A model generated the notes under the pieces. The model searched no databases. It was not told the DNA's origin and saw only the letters and a program-made list of their open reading frames with translations. The position numbers were made by a program, and so were the translations under genes. A DNA stretch of 64,000 bases, from positions 1 through 64,000 of the forward strand of contig NZ_AYLO01000044.1 in assembly GCF_000496735.2 (NCBI RefSeq). The letters run 5' to 3'. Shown here piece after piece: positions 25,335 through 33,346 of the stretch (position 1 is the stretch's first letter; every line of letters starts with the position of its first letter). The DNA is from Methyloglobulus morosus KoM1 (GTDB lineage Bacteria > Pseudomonadota > Gammaproteobacteria > Methylococcales > Methylomonadaceae).

Positions 25335-26223
25335 ATTAGCGGCGTTGGCTTATCTTATCGACAAGGCGTTCGGTGAATTTCCCTGCAAGCATCCCGTACA
25401 GTTCATGGGCGGTTTTATCAATCGCTTTGAGCGGCGTTTTTATCGCAACCACTTTTTACCCGGCGCATTGTTAGTCTTTTGCTTGCTGGCAATCACGCTG
25501 TTAATCAGCATCGCAATAACGGCCTTGTGCCGTTTATTGCCCGACACATTGTCGTTGGCCGTCTTGGCCATGGCGGCATCCACCGGATTGGCAAAGACAA
25601 TGCTGCACGACAGTGTTGCTGGCGTACTTACCGCCGATGACCCTAAACGGGCGGTGGGGCTTTTAGTCAGCCGTGACACCGGAGCCATGAGTGAGGCTGA
25701 CATCTACAAGGCCGCTATAGAAACCTGGGCAGAAAACCTGAGCGATGGGGTGATTGCACCATTATTTTATCTATTGCTGTTCGGCCTGCCCGGCATTGCT
25801 ATCTATAAGGCCATCAACACCATGGATTCAATGATAGCCTATAAGACCGAGCGGTATTTTTATTTTGGTAAAATGGCGGCAATTTTGGATGATTTTGCCA
25901 ACTACCTGCCGGCGCGATTGACGGCGGTATTGATTGTCGTTTTGGCGGAAGATAAAGTCCGTGCTTGGCAGTGTTTATGGCGTGATGGCCATAAATTGGA
26001 AAGCCCCAATGCCGGTTATCCGATTGCCGCTATGGCTGGCGCCTTAGGGGTAGCTTTGGGAGGGGATGCGGTTTATCACGGGCAATTAAAATCTAAACCG
26101 AGGTTGGGTGTGGCAGTGAGCCCTATTGACCAAACGACGTTGGTAAAGGCCTTAGCGATGGCGTTGCCTATTGATGTTGCAATACTTGGCCTGTTGTCGG
26201 CGGGCATCTTGTTGGGTCGTTAG
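25327..26223 (+). CDS. cbiB: adenosylcobinamide-phosphate synthase
   Basis: A 298-residue membrane enzyme attaching aminopropanol (or its phosphate) to adenosylcobyric acid. Characteristic segments are FGEFPCKHPVQFMGGFINRFE near the N-terminus, LVSRDTGAMSEADIYKAAIE, ETWAENLSDGVIAPLFY and AINTMDSMIAYKTERYFYFG. It has several membrane helices. It overlaps the preceding decarboxylase gene, whose product it uses, and is the last gene of the riboswitch-led unit. Confidence 0.93.
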   Translation: MFELAALAYLIDKAFGEFPCKHPVQFMGGFINRFERRFYRNHFLPGALLVFCLLAITLLISIAITALCRLLPDTLSLAVLAMAASTGLAKTMLHDSVAGVLTADDPKRAVGLLVSRDTGAMSEADIYKAAIETWAENLSDGVIAPLFYLLLFGLPGIAIYKAINTMDSMIAYKTERYFYFGKMAAILDDFANYLPARLTAVLIVVLAEDKVRAWQCLWRDGHKLESPNAGYPIAAMAGALGVALGGDAVYHGQLKSKPRLGVAVSPIDQTTLVKALAMALPIDVAILGLLSAGILLGR

Positions 26224-26566
26224 GGAATCGCCAAGCAAGTTGATTCCGGCCATGGTTTGATGAACGTGGGACTTAATCGCCATCACAACCTCCATGTTTC
26301 AAAAATAGCCTTTCAATCGGGCAGTGCCGGAGATCATCGCTTGTTGGTCTATGCCTACAAAACATGATTTCAAATGTGTCTTATAATAAAGCGCACAAAA
26401 ACGAAATAACTGTCATAATTGCGCACATTTTATTAAAGACGTAACGAAAAACGGCGCTAACTAAGCTATAAGTTTTTTCGATAACCTATTGACAAAAGAG
26501 TATAACTTAATGATTTGCCCAATAAAGATTAGTATACGTGACAATTTTTGCCCGCATTAAGAATTG
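26221..26566. other. intergenic stretch with a decayed repeat arm
   Basis: The first 40 bases (TAGGGAATCGCCAAGCAAGT then TGATTCCGGCCATGGTTTGA) align with the left arm of the palindromic element at 4563-4680, with several changes, so this is a decayed copy. The remaining AT-rich sequence precedes the DedA gene and shows no gene. Confidence 0.55.
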
Positions 26567-27157
26567 ATGGAAGAATTATTTGTTGGTTGGCTTAAGGAAT
26601 ACGGATACCCAATCCTGTTCCTGTGGAGCATTCTCGAAGGCGAATTAGGGCTGATTATGGGTGGCATCATGACCCATACCGGTGACATGAATTACGTCAT
26701 GGCGATTTTTGTGGCGGGCTTGGGTGGTTTTGCCGGCGACCAAGTTTATTTCTACATAGGCCGCTACAATAAAAGCTATATCCAACGCAAATTGCACACC
26801 CAGCGCCGTAAATTTGCGATTGCCCATTTGCTGCTAAAAAAATACGGTTGGCCCATTATCTTCGCGCAGCGCTATATGTATGGCTTACGTACCGTTATCC
26901 CCATGTCGATCGGCACCACCAAATATCCGGGCAAGCAGTTTGCCATCATCAACTTGATTAGCGCCTGGGTTTGGGCAGCGATTACGATCACCCCAGCTTA
27001 CATCTTCGGTGCGGAAATCCTAAGCGTATTGTCAGTCTCCAAAGACCATTGGTATTTAGTGTTACCGATTGCAGGGGGATTCCTGTTTGCCATCCACACG
27101 TATTTCCAAAAATTGGAAGCGGATTTTTTACACAAAAGGCGACATCGTAACCAGTAG
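26567..27157 (+). CDS. DedA family membrane protein
   Basis: A 196-residue inner-membrane protein of the DedA/SNARE-associated (VTT) superfamily, whose members act as phospholipid or undecaprenyl-phosphate flippases/transporters. It has the conserved LEGELGLIMGGIM segment, the glycine-rich GLGGFAGDQVYFYIGRYN motif and the arginine motif FAQRYMYGLRTVIPMSIGTT. ATG at 26567 is preferred over the TTG one codon earlier. It converges on the carotenoid cluster, with 22 bases between the stops. Confidence 0.87.
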   Translation: MEELFVGWLKEYGYPILFLWSILEGELGLIMGGIMTHTGDMNYVMAIFVAGLGGFAGDQVYFYIGRYNKSYIQRKLHTQRRKFAIAHLLLKKYGWPIIFAQRYMYGLRTVIPMSIGTTKYPGKQFAIINLISAWVWAAITITPAYIFGAEILSVLSVSKDHWYLVLPIAGGFLFAIHTYFQKLEADFLHKRRHRNQ

Positions 27158-27179
27158 TTTTTTACTGATCACGGTATAG

Positions 27180-28697
27180 TTAAAGCTGCTTTTTAAGGTC
27201 AGCCAATATCTTATCCCGCACCAACTGGCCTGAAAGCGTGACCATCGGCATACCGCCGCCGGGATTGACGCTGCCGCCAACAAAATAAAGGTTACTGAAT
27301 TGCTTGCTGCGCTGCGGTATTTTAAAACCCAGGTTTTTGAAGCGATCGGCCACGACCCCGTAAATCGAGCCTTGATTGGAATAGTAGCGCTGCTCTATAT
27401 CTAGAGGTGTCCAGTTTTCTTCACAGACTATATGTTTCCTTAAATCGGTCAACCCCATCCGTTCCAATTTAACCAAAACCCGTTCGCGCATTGCCGCATA
27501 ATCGTCGGCTTGCAATGGTTGTTCGGGGTTAATGTGGGGAATATGCGGCAATATCTTGATAATTTCGCAGCCTGCGGGTGCTTGGCTGGGATCGCTTTTG
27601 ACGGGTGCAACCAGATAAATGGTCGGGTCATCGGATAAGCGGTTGCTGTGAAATATCGCATTAAAGTGCTCGCGAGGGTGAGCCGAGTAAAAGAAATTAT
27701 GGTGGGCAAGTTGCTCGTAGATTCGGTCTACGCCCAGGTGCAGCACCAATCCTGAACAGGAAGGTGCAAAACGACCCAATCGCCTGATTTCCTTGTCCTG
27801 ATTCCGTAGCAGTTTTTTATAAGCGGGTATGGCCTCCATATTGGAGACGACAATGTCCGCAGGAATAACGGTGTTATCGATCAGGTGTACAGCGATTGCA
27901 CGGTTTCCTGTGTATTGAATTTCGGCAACTTCACAATTGACGCGAATGTTGACGCCGAGTTCTTCCGCCAGTTTTTGCAGTCCTTGCGCCATCCCGTACA
28001 TGCCACCTTTGATGTACCAAAGACCGTACCCAAACTGTATGTAGGGGAGCAGATTCATCAATGCCGGCGCATCGTAAGGCGACGACCCCACGTATTTAAT
28101 AAAGTAATTGAGTATGTCAACTAGCTTAGGATCTTTGATGAAGCGCCTGACGCCCTGATCCATAGACCTGAAAACATCAAAATCCATCAAGCTGCGAATG
28201 GGGCCGTAATGGTGGATTAATTCCCAAAATGAATCAATGCCCTGTTCGAAATAGCCTTGTTCGGTGACCTCGCAGAGTTTTTTTGAGTAGGCCAAAAATT
28301 GCTCGAACTCGTATGCCGTGTTGGGGCCAAGCCTGTCCAGTTCTTGCTTCATACGGACAGGGTCTGCGCTTAAATCCAGGGTGCTGCCGTCTTCAAAGAA
28401 GTTGCGCCAATGCGGCTCGACGGTTTGTATGGTGACATAATCTTCCATTTTTCTGCCCGCCCGCTCGAACAGCTTTTGGAAGATGTGCGGCATGGTCAGG
28501 ATGGAAGGGCCTAAATCAAAAGTAAAACCGTCTTTTTTTAATACATTCAGCTTGCCGCCCACCTTATCGTTTTTTTCCAGCAAATCGACCGTAAAACCTT
28601 CCGTAGCCAACGAGATGGCGGCTGATAATCCACCCAGGCCGGCGCCAATCACGACAATTTTTTTATCAGCCATCGGTTTATCAAGGTTGGTGTCCAT
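27180..28697 (-). CDS. crtN2: diapolycopene oxygenase/desaturase-like carotenoid enzyme
   Basis: A 505-residue FAD-dependent amine-oxidase-fold enzyme of the phytoene desaturase family. It has an N-terminal dinucleotide-binding motif (VVIGAGLGGLSAAISLATEG) and DLLEKNDKVGGKL, and a C-terminal FAD signature (FVGGSVNPGGGMPMVTLSGQ). It is the third gene of a crtN-ald-crtN set. In Methylomonas the corresponding gene oxidises the end groups of 4,4'-diapolycopene. The separation of desaturase and oxygenase roles between the two homologues here rests on gene order, not residues. Confidence 0.82.
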   Translation of the reverse strand: MDTNLDKPMADKKIVVIGAGLGGLSAAISLATEGFTVDLLEKNDKVGGKLNVLKKDGFTFDLGPSILTMPHIFQKLFERAGRKMEDYVTIQTVEPHWRNFFEDGSTLDLSADPVRMKQELDRLGPNTAYEFEQFLAYSKKLCEVTEQGYFEQGIDSFWELIHHYGPIRSLMDFDVFRSMDQGVRRFIKDPKLVDILNYFIKYVGSSPYDAPALMNLLPYIQFGYGLWYIKGGMYGMAQGLQKLAEELGVNIRVNCEVAEIQYTGNRAIAVHLIDNTVIPADIVVSNMEAIPAYKKLLRNQDKEIRRLGRFAPSCSGLVLHLGVDRIYEQLAHHNFFYSAHPREHFNAIFHSNRLSDDPTIYLVAPVKSDPSQAPAGCEIIKILPHIPHINPEQPLQADDYAAMRERVLVKLERMGLTDLRKHIVCEENWTPLDIEQRYYSNQGSIYGVVADRFKNLGFKIPQRSKQFSNLYFVGGSVNPGGGMPMVTLSGQLVRDKILADLKKQL

Positions 28698-30293
28698 TTA
28701 ATAATCCCTTCTTCGGAATAGAAATATCAAAAAATTTTCCCAGTGTTGTCGCGCATTGGATTGGGCGTAACCGCGAAATGCCTGTAATGCTTGCCAGTTA
28801 CGGGCGATACGTTGCCAAACAAAGCCGTCGCCAAAAATAAAATCGATAAAGCCGCGCATTTGTAAGTAGCGCAAGTCAGAATAGGGAAACCAGTTGGGTT
28901 CATCGTTCAGTTCGCTGCGGCTCGTCAACCCGGAAACAGTGTAGGTGAAGTTTCGCAACCCTTCAGCGCCGTGGTATCGGCCAAAACCGCTATTCTTGAC
29001 ACCGCCAAAAGGAAGGCCGGCATGGCCAATATTTTTGATGACGTCATTGACCGCCCAATTCCCTACCTGCAATTGCTTAGCTACGCGTTCGGCCCTGTGA
29101 ATGTCGGTGCTCCAGATACTGGCATTCAAGCCATAATCGCTGTCATTGGCAAGCTGGATGGCCTGTCCTTCGGTACCGAATGCCATAACGGGCAAAAGGG
29201 CGCCAAAGGTTTCTTCGCGCATTACTCGCATGTCATGGGTCACGTCCCATAGCACGACGGGGTGCAAATAACGCCCTTGTTTTTGCAAGGGTGAGGAAGC
29301 TTTCGCGCCTTTGGCTATGGCATCCTGATAATGGGCCTCAACAACAGCGTATTGATCCAATGATGTCAATGCCCCCAGATCACCTTCCGTACCGTGACCT
29401 ACAGTGAGTTTGGCTGTCGCCTCCTGCAACATCCGTACGAATTGCGAATAGCAACCCTGTTGGACATACAGCCGTTCTATGGACACACAAACTTGCCCGC
29501 TATTACTGAACGCGCCGTACATGGCGGCGTTACAGGCACGAGTCAGGTTGGCATCGTCAAAGACCAGCATGGCATCTTTGCCGCCCAACTCCAGTATGAC
29601 AGGGATGGGATGTTGTGCGGCCCTTGCCATGATAGCGCGACCTGTTGCAACACCCCCTGTGACAAATACCAAATCCGGCCTGCAATCGATCAAGTGTTCG
29701 CCCGTTTCTGCACCGCCGATAATGTGTTGTATGAGCCCGGTCGGCAAGTCAATACGGTTAACTAGCTGCATGATTAACTCGCCGACCGGAATGCTGAGTT
29801 CGGACGTTTTGAAAATTACGCCGTTGCCGCTAAACAACGCAGTCAGCAAGGGGCTTAAGGTCAACTGAAAAGGAAAATTCCAAGGCGAAATAATGCCGAC
29901 AACACCATAAGGCCGGCGTTCAAATTGTGCGCTGGCATTAGGAAAGGCCAGGGGTGACGTGCTTAACGGGCAAGGTGCGAGAATGCGTTCGGCACTCTTT
30001 TTATAATACCGCAGCAATTCCAGTACGGGATAAATTTCGCCCAGCAGCACTTCGGTTTTCACTTTGCCGGTGACGGACATGATAGTTGTGGTTATGGCAT
30101 CTATGTCGGCCAAGATGGCTGTGATTAGGTCTGACAATAGCGCAACACGCATGGCAATAGGAGTGGCAGCCCAAGTGTCGGCGGCTATCCGAGCAGCCGA
30201 CATTGCCCGCTTGATTTCGGCCAAAGCCGTAATCGGGTGAGTGCCCAAAACACGTTCATCCAAGGCAGAAATCGCTTGTAGCTCAGCAAGCAT
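28698..30293 (-). CDS. ald: carotenoid aldehyde dehydrogenase
   Basis: A 531-residue NAD(P)-dependent aldehyde dehydrogenase. Visible are ISPWNFPFQLTLSPLLTALF (cofactor region), the catalytic glutamate in VILELGGKDAMLV and the catalytic cysteine in GAFSNSGQVCVSIERLY. In the Methylomonas C30 cluster, Ald oxidises diapocarotene dialdehyde to the acid. It lies exactly between the two crtN homologues, with a two-base gap before it and no gap after, so the three form one operon. A tryptophan/arginine-rich C-terminal extension follows the ALDH fold. Confidence 0.88.
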   Translation of the reverse strand: MLAELQAISALDERVLGTHPITALAEIKRAMSAARIAADTWAATPIAMRVALLSDLITAILADIDAITTTIMSVTGKVKTEVLLGEIYPVLELLRYYKKSAERILAPCPLSTSPLAFPNASAQFERRPYGVVGIISPWNFPFQLTLSPLLTALFSGNGVIFKTSELSIPVGELIMQLVNRIDLPTGLIQHIIGGAETGEHLIDCRPDLVFVTGGVATGRAIMARAAQHPIPVILELGGKDAMLVFDDANLTRACNAAMYGAFSNSGQVCVSIERLYVQQGCYSQFVRMLQEATAKLTVGHGTEGDLGALTSLDQYAVVEAHYQDAIAKGAKASSPLQKQGRYLHPVVLWDVTHDMRVMREETFGALLPVMAFGTEGQAIQLANDSDYGLNASIWSTDIHRAERVAKQLQVGNWAVNDVIKNIGHAGLPFGGVKNSGFGRYHGAEGLRNFTYTVSGLTSRSELNDEPNWFPYSDLRYLQMRGFIDFIFGDGFVWQRIARNWQALQAFRGYAQSNARQHWENFLIFLFRRRDY

Positions 30294-30295
30294 CG

Positions 30296-31816
30296 CTAAA
30301 TGGGCGCGGCGTTATAAGGTTTGATATGGCCGACGCCGTGTTTTCGACAAATCAGGTTGGCGGAAATGCGGGCTGATTCATAAATAGTGGGTAAGCCGCT
30401 TCCGGGATGCGTGCCACCGCCAACCAAGTAACATCGATCCAACTCCTGAAATTGATTATGTGGCCGCCAATATAAGAGCTGGCTAAATTTATGTGAAAGA
30501 CTGAACGTTGCGCCCAGAAAAACATTTTCTTCCGTTGCCCAGGTTTGGGGGGTAATCACTTTTTCGCAGACTATTTGTTCGCGTATATCGACCAAGCCCA
30601 GGCGCTTTTCCAATGCGGCCAGCACTTGCTCACGCATATCGGCGCAGGTATTTTTCCAGTCAATGCCGCTTTCATTGTTGGGCATAGGGACCAGCACATA
30701 CAGGGCTGATTTACCGTCGGGTGCTACGCTGGCATCTGTGGCCGAGGCATTTTGCACATAAAACGAGAAATCCTTGGTCAATGTTTTTTTGCGGAAAATA
30801 TTACCGATATTGGCATTGTAGTCGTCAGCAAAAACGATCGTATGATGAGGAATGGCGTAGTGTTTATCCAGTCCCAGGTACAGCATAAAAGTCGAGCAGG
30901 AAAATTCCAGCTTCTTGACCTTCTCATGGTTATGTTGCCGTAGCACATCCGGTTTAACCAGATGGGTCATGGCATACGCAAAATCGGCATTGACGATAAC
31001 GTCGTCGGCCTCAATGACAGTCCCGTCCTGCAAGCGCACTCCTTTAACAGCCTTGTGTTCAATGACTAAGGATTCAACCGGGCTGTTGGTATGTATGGTG
31101 CCGCCTTGCTCAGTAATGACTCTAGCCATCGCCGCCGCTATTTTATTGAGTCCGCCTTTGACATGATAAATGCCGTATTCATGCTCCAGATAGGCCAGCA
31201 TGGTGAACAGCGCAGGGCATTCCCATGGCGACATGCCCAAGTATTTGGATTGAAATGAAAACACCAAACGCATTTTTTCTTCCTTGAAATATTTGCCCAG
31301 GTTGGAAAACACGCTGTGGTTTAGCGCCAAATAGGGTAAGGCCATTATCAGGTCCCAAGAAAAGAATGATTTCAAGCTGGTGTAATCGCGCTTGATGCAC
31401 GGATACAATTTGCGAAAACGCTGCCCTTCCTTTTTGATATATCGGTCAAATCCTGCACTTCCTTCTGGAAATGACTTTTGCAATTCGGCGCGCATCTTGT
31501 CGTGGTCAGAATACACGTCAACGGTACGGTCCGAAAACAGCAGTCGATACATGGGATCTAACTTGAAGAACTCCAGATAATCTTCACTGCGTTTACCGCA
31601 AAGCTGAAACATTTCGTCCAGAATGTATTTCATCAACAAAAATGTGGGCCCTGTATCGAACACAAAGCCGTCCATTCGGATAGGCCTGTTCCGTCCGCCT
31701 ACTTCTGCATTTTTTTCAAAAAGAGTGACCTTGAAACCGCGTCGGCTTAACAGCATACCGGCACATAAACCGCCGGGTCCCGCACCGACGATTACAATAT
31801 GTTTTGCTTTTGACAT
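30296..31816 (-). CDS. crtN1: diapophytoene desaturase-like carotenoid enzyme
   Basis: A 506-residue FAD-dependent desaturase. The nucleotide-binding motif IVIVGAGPGGLCAGMLLSRR is at the very N-terminus when the ATG at 31816 is used; a longer frame starts at a TTG with no family match. The C-terminal FAD motif is CYLVGGGTHPGSGLPTIYES. As first gene of the crtN1-ald-crtN2 order it most likely converts 4,4'-diapophytoene to diapolycopene, giving the pink or orange pigment of these bacteria. The squalene-synthase-like crtM gene is not in the window. Confidence 0.85.
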   Translation of the reverse strand: MSKAKHIVIVGAGPGGLCAGMLLSRRGFKVTLFEKNAEVGGRNRPIRMDGFVFDTGPTFLLMKYILDEMFQLCGKRSEDYLEFFKLDPMYRLLFSDRTVDVYSDHDKMRAELQKSFPEGSAGFDRYIKKEGQRFRKLYPCIKRDYTSLKSFFSWDLIMALPYLALNHSVFSNLGKYFKEEKMRLVFSFQSKYLGMSPWECPALFTMLAYLEHEYGIYHVKGGLNKIAAAMARVITEQGGTIHTNSPVESLVIEHKAVKGVRLQDGTVIEADDVIVNADFAYAMTHLVKPDVLRQHNHEKVKKLEFSCSTFMLYLGLDKHYAIPHHTIVFADDYNANIGNIFRKKTLTKDFSFYVQNASATDASVAPDGKSALYVLVPMPNNESGIDWKNTCADMREQVLAALEKRLGLVDIREQIVCEKVITPQTWATEENVFLGATFSLSHKFSQLLYWRPHNQFQELDRCYLVGGGTHPGSGLPTIYESARISANLICRKHGVGHIKPYNAAPI

Positions 31817-31966
31817 GTTCAGTGATTGGAATTGAAGTAAAGGTTGTGGCAATCAACCCATGAATGTGCCTTTTATGGGCACGATAGTCAAGACAAAATG
31901 CGTCTTTTGTAATCCCTAGCCATTCTGACCAATAGTCATCCGTTTGAGGGAGCGCAATCTGGGTGG

Positions 31967-32539
31967 CTAATAAAGCCACGGAATCAATTTCCAAGTATGC
32001 AAGCAATAATCACCATAAGGTTTACCAAAATGCTCGGACAGGCACTGTTCTTCAAAGCGTATCCGTTTTGCTAATACGTAAGCGATTGGGCAAAATAAGG
32101 CCAGTAATGCCAAGCCGTCCCCCATGGCCAAGCCTGCGGCAAAGAAGCTGATGAGTAAGCCGGTATAAGCCGGATGTCGAATAAATTGATAAGGGCCATT
32201 TTCAATCAGCAGATGTTTGTCTTTAGTGGCCACGGAGGTGCTGAAGAACTGCCCCAAGCTATAGACGGCATAGCAGCGCACGGCAAGCCCTATGATGAAA
32301 AATGGGATAGCGATCATTTGGCGACTCATCGTTTCTATGGGCAATGTCACCCAGTGCATTTGTTTTACGGATAGGGATATAAGCAACGCAAAGGCGACAA
32401 CCAGCCAGATTAGCCGTTCAGAGCGGTATTCCAGTTGAGTTGTGGTTGGAAACTTAACACGGGTTTTTGCTGCGATAACCAGTTCGACCATCGCCCAACC
32501 GGTACCCAGGATGAGCCAAAATAGCTGTATTGAGGTCAT
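31967..32539 (-). CDS. isoprenylcysteine carboxyl methyltransferase family protein
   Basis: A 190-residue membrane protein with four or five hydrophobic helices. It carries the ICMT-type C-terminal motif LIENGPYQFIRHPAYTGLLI and a later EEQCLSEHFGKPYGDYC. It lies 150 bases upstream of the carotenoid operon in the same orientation and may be co-transcribed, which raises the possibility that it methylates carotenoid carboxyl groups; this is speculation from position. Its start faces the divergent ABC transporter gene. Confidence 0.8.
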   Translation of the reverse strand: MTSIQLFWLILGTGWAMVELVIAAKTRVKFPTTTQLEYRSERLIWLVVAFALLISLSVKQMHWVTLPIETMSRQMIAIPFFIIGLAVRCYAVYSLGQFFSTSVATKDKHLLIENGPYQFIRHPAYTGLLISFFAAGLAMGDGLALLALFCPIAYVLAKRIRFEEQCLSEHFGKPYGDYCLHTWKLIPWLY

Positions 32540-32644
32540 CGTGTTGTGTGTCGTGGGAGAGCCATGGTGTCTTGAGAAGTGCCTACATGATAGAATTTAA
32601 AGGTTGACCGCACAACATTATTATTTTCCTGATTTATCCTGCCC

Positions 32645-33346
32645 ATGCCGCCTATCATCAAGCTCAAAAATGTCTACAAGGCATACGTTAATGGACAACT
32701 CAGCCAGCCCGTTTTGTTCGACATTTCGTTGGATATTGGCGCAGGTGAATTTGTCGCTATCGTAGGGCCGTCCGGCAACGGAAAATCGACGTTGTTGAAT
32801 TTGTTGACGGGCATTGACCGACCTAGCCAGGGCGAGGTGACTGTCTGCGGTAGTTCTTTGCATCAGCTGAACGAAGAACAATTATCCCTATGGCGGGGTG
32901 CTAATGTCGGTATTGTGTTCCAGTTTTTTCAGTTACTGCCGTCATTAAATTTATTGCAAAATATCATCCTGCCAATGGATTTCGCGGCAAAAAAATCTAG
33001 GCGACAACGTGTGGAACGGGCAAGGTATTTGCTGGATCTAGTGGGCTTGTCCGATCAAGCACAGCAATTGCCCAGCCAAGTTTCAGGCGGGCAACAACAA
33101 CGCGCCGCGATTGCTCGGGCGTTGGCTAACGATCCACAATTGATTGTCGCCGATGAACCCACGGGCAACCTGGATGCGGAAACGGCTGATGCCGTCTTTG
33201 CGTTATTTTCACGGCTCAACCGGCAAGGCAAGACGTTGGTGATGGTTACCCATAATGAAGGCTTGGCAGAATCTGCATCACGCCGCATTGCCATTCATTC
33301 TGGGCGTATCCATTATGATCGGCAGGACGATCAAGAAACGCCATGA
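32645..33346 (+). CDS. ABC transporter ATP-binding protein, LolD/MacB type
   Basis: A 233-residue ATPase of the family that powers FtsX-type permeases. Walker A is GPSGNGKST, the Q-loop lies in [20 protein letters not shown], the ABC signature is VSGGQQQR and Walker B is [12 protein letters not shown]. The [16 protein letters not shown] segment is characteristic of the LolD/MacB/SalX group. It overlaps or abuts the following FtsX-domain permease gene, forming a two-component transporter that probably moves a lipid, lipoprotein or peptide out of the inner membrane. Confidence 0.92.
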   Translation: MPPIIKLKNVYKAYVNGQLSQPVLFDISLDIGAGEFVAIVGPSGNGKSTLLNLLTGIDRPSQGEVTVCGSSLHQLNEEQLSLWRGANVGIVFQFFQLLPSLNLLQNIILPMDFAAKKSRRQRVERARYLLDLVGLSDQAQQLPSQVSGGQQQRAAIARALANDPQLIVADEPTGNLDAETADAVFALFSRLNRQGKTLVMVTHNEGLAESASRRIAIHSGRIHYDRQDDQETP

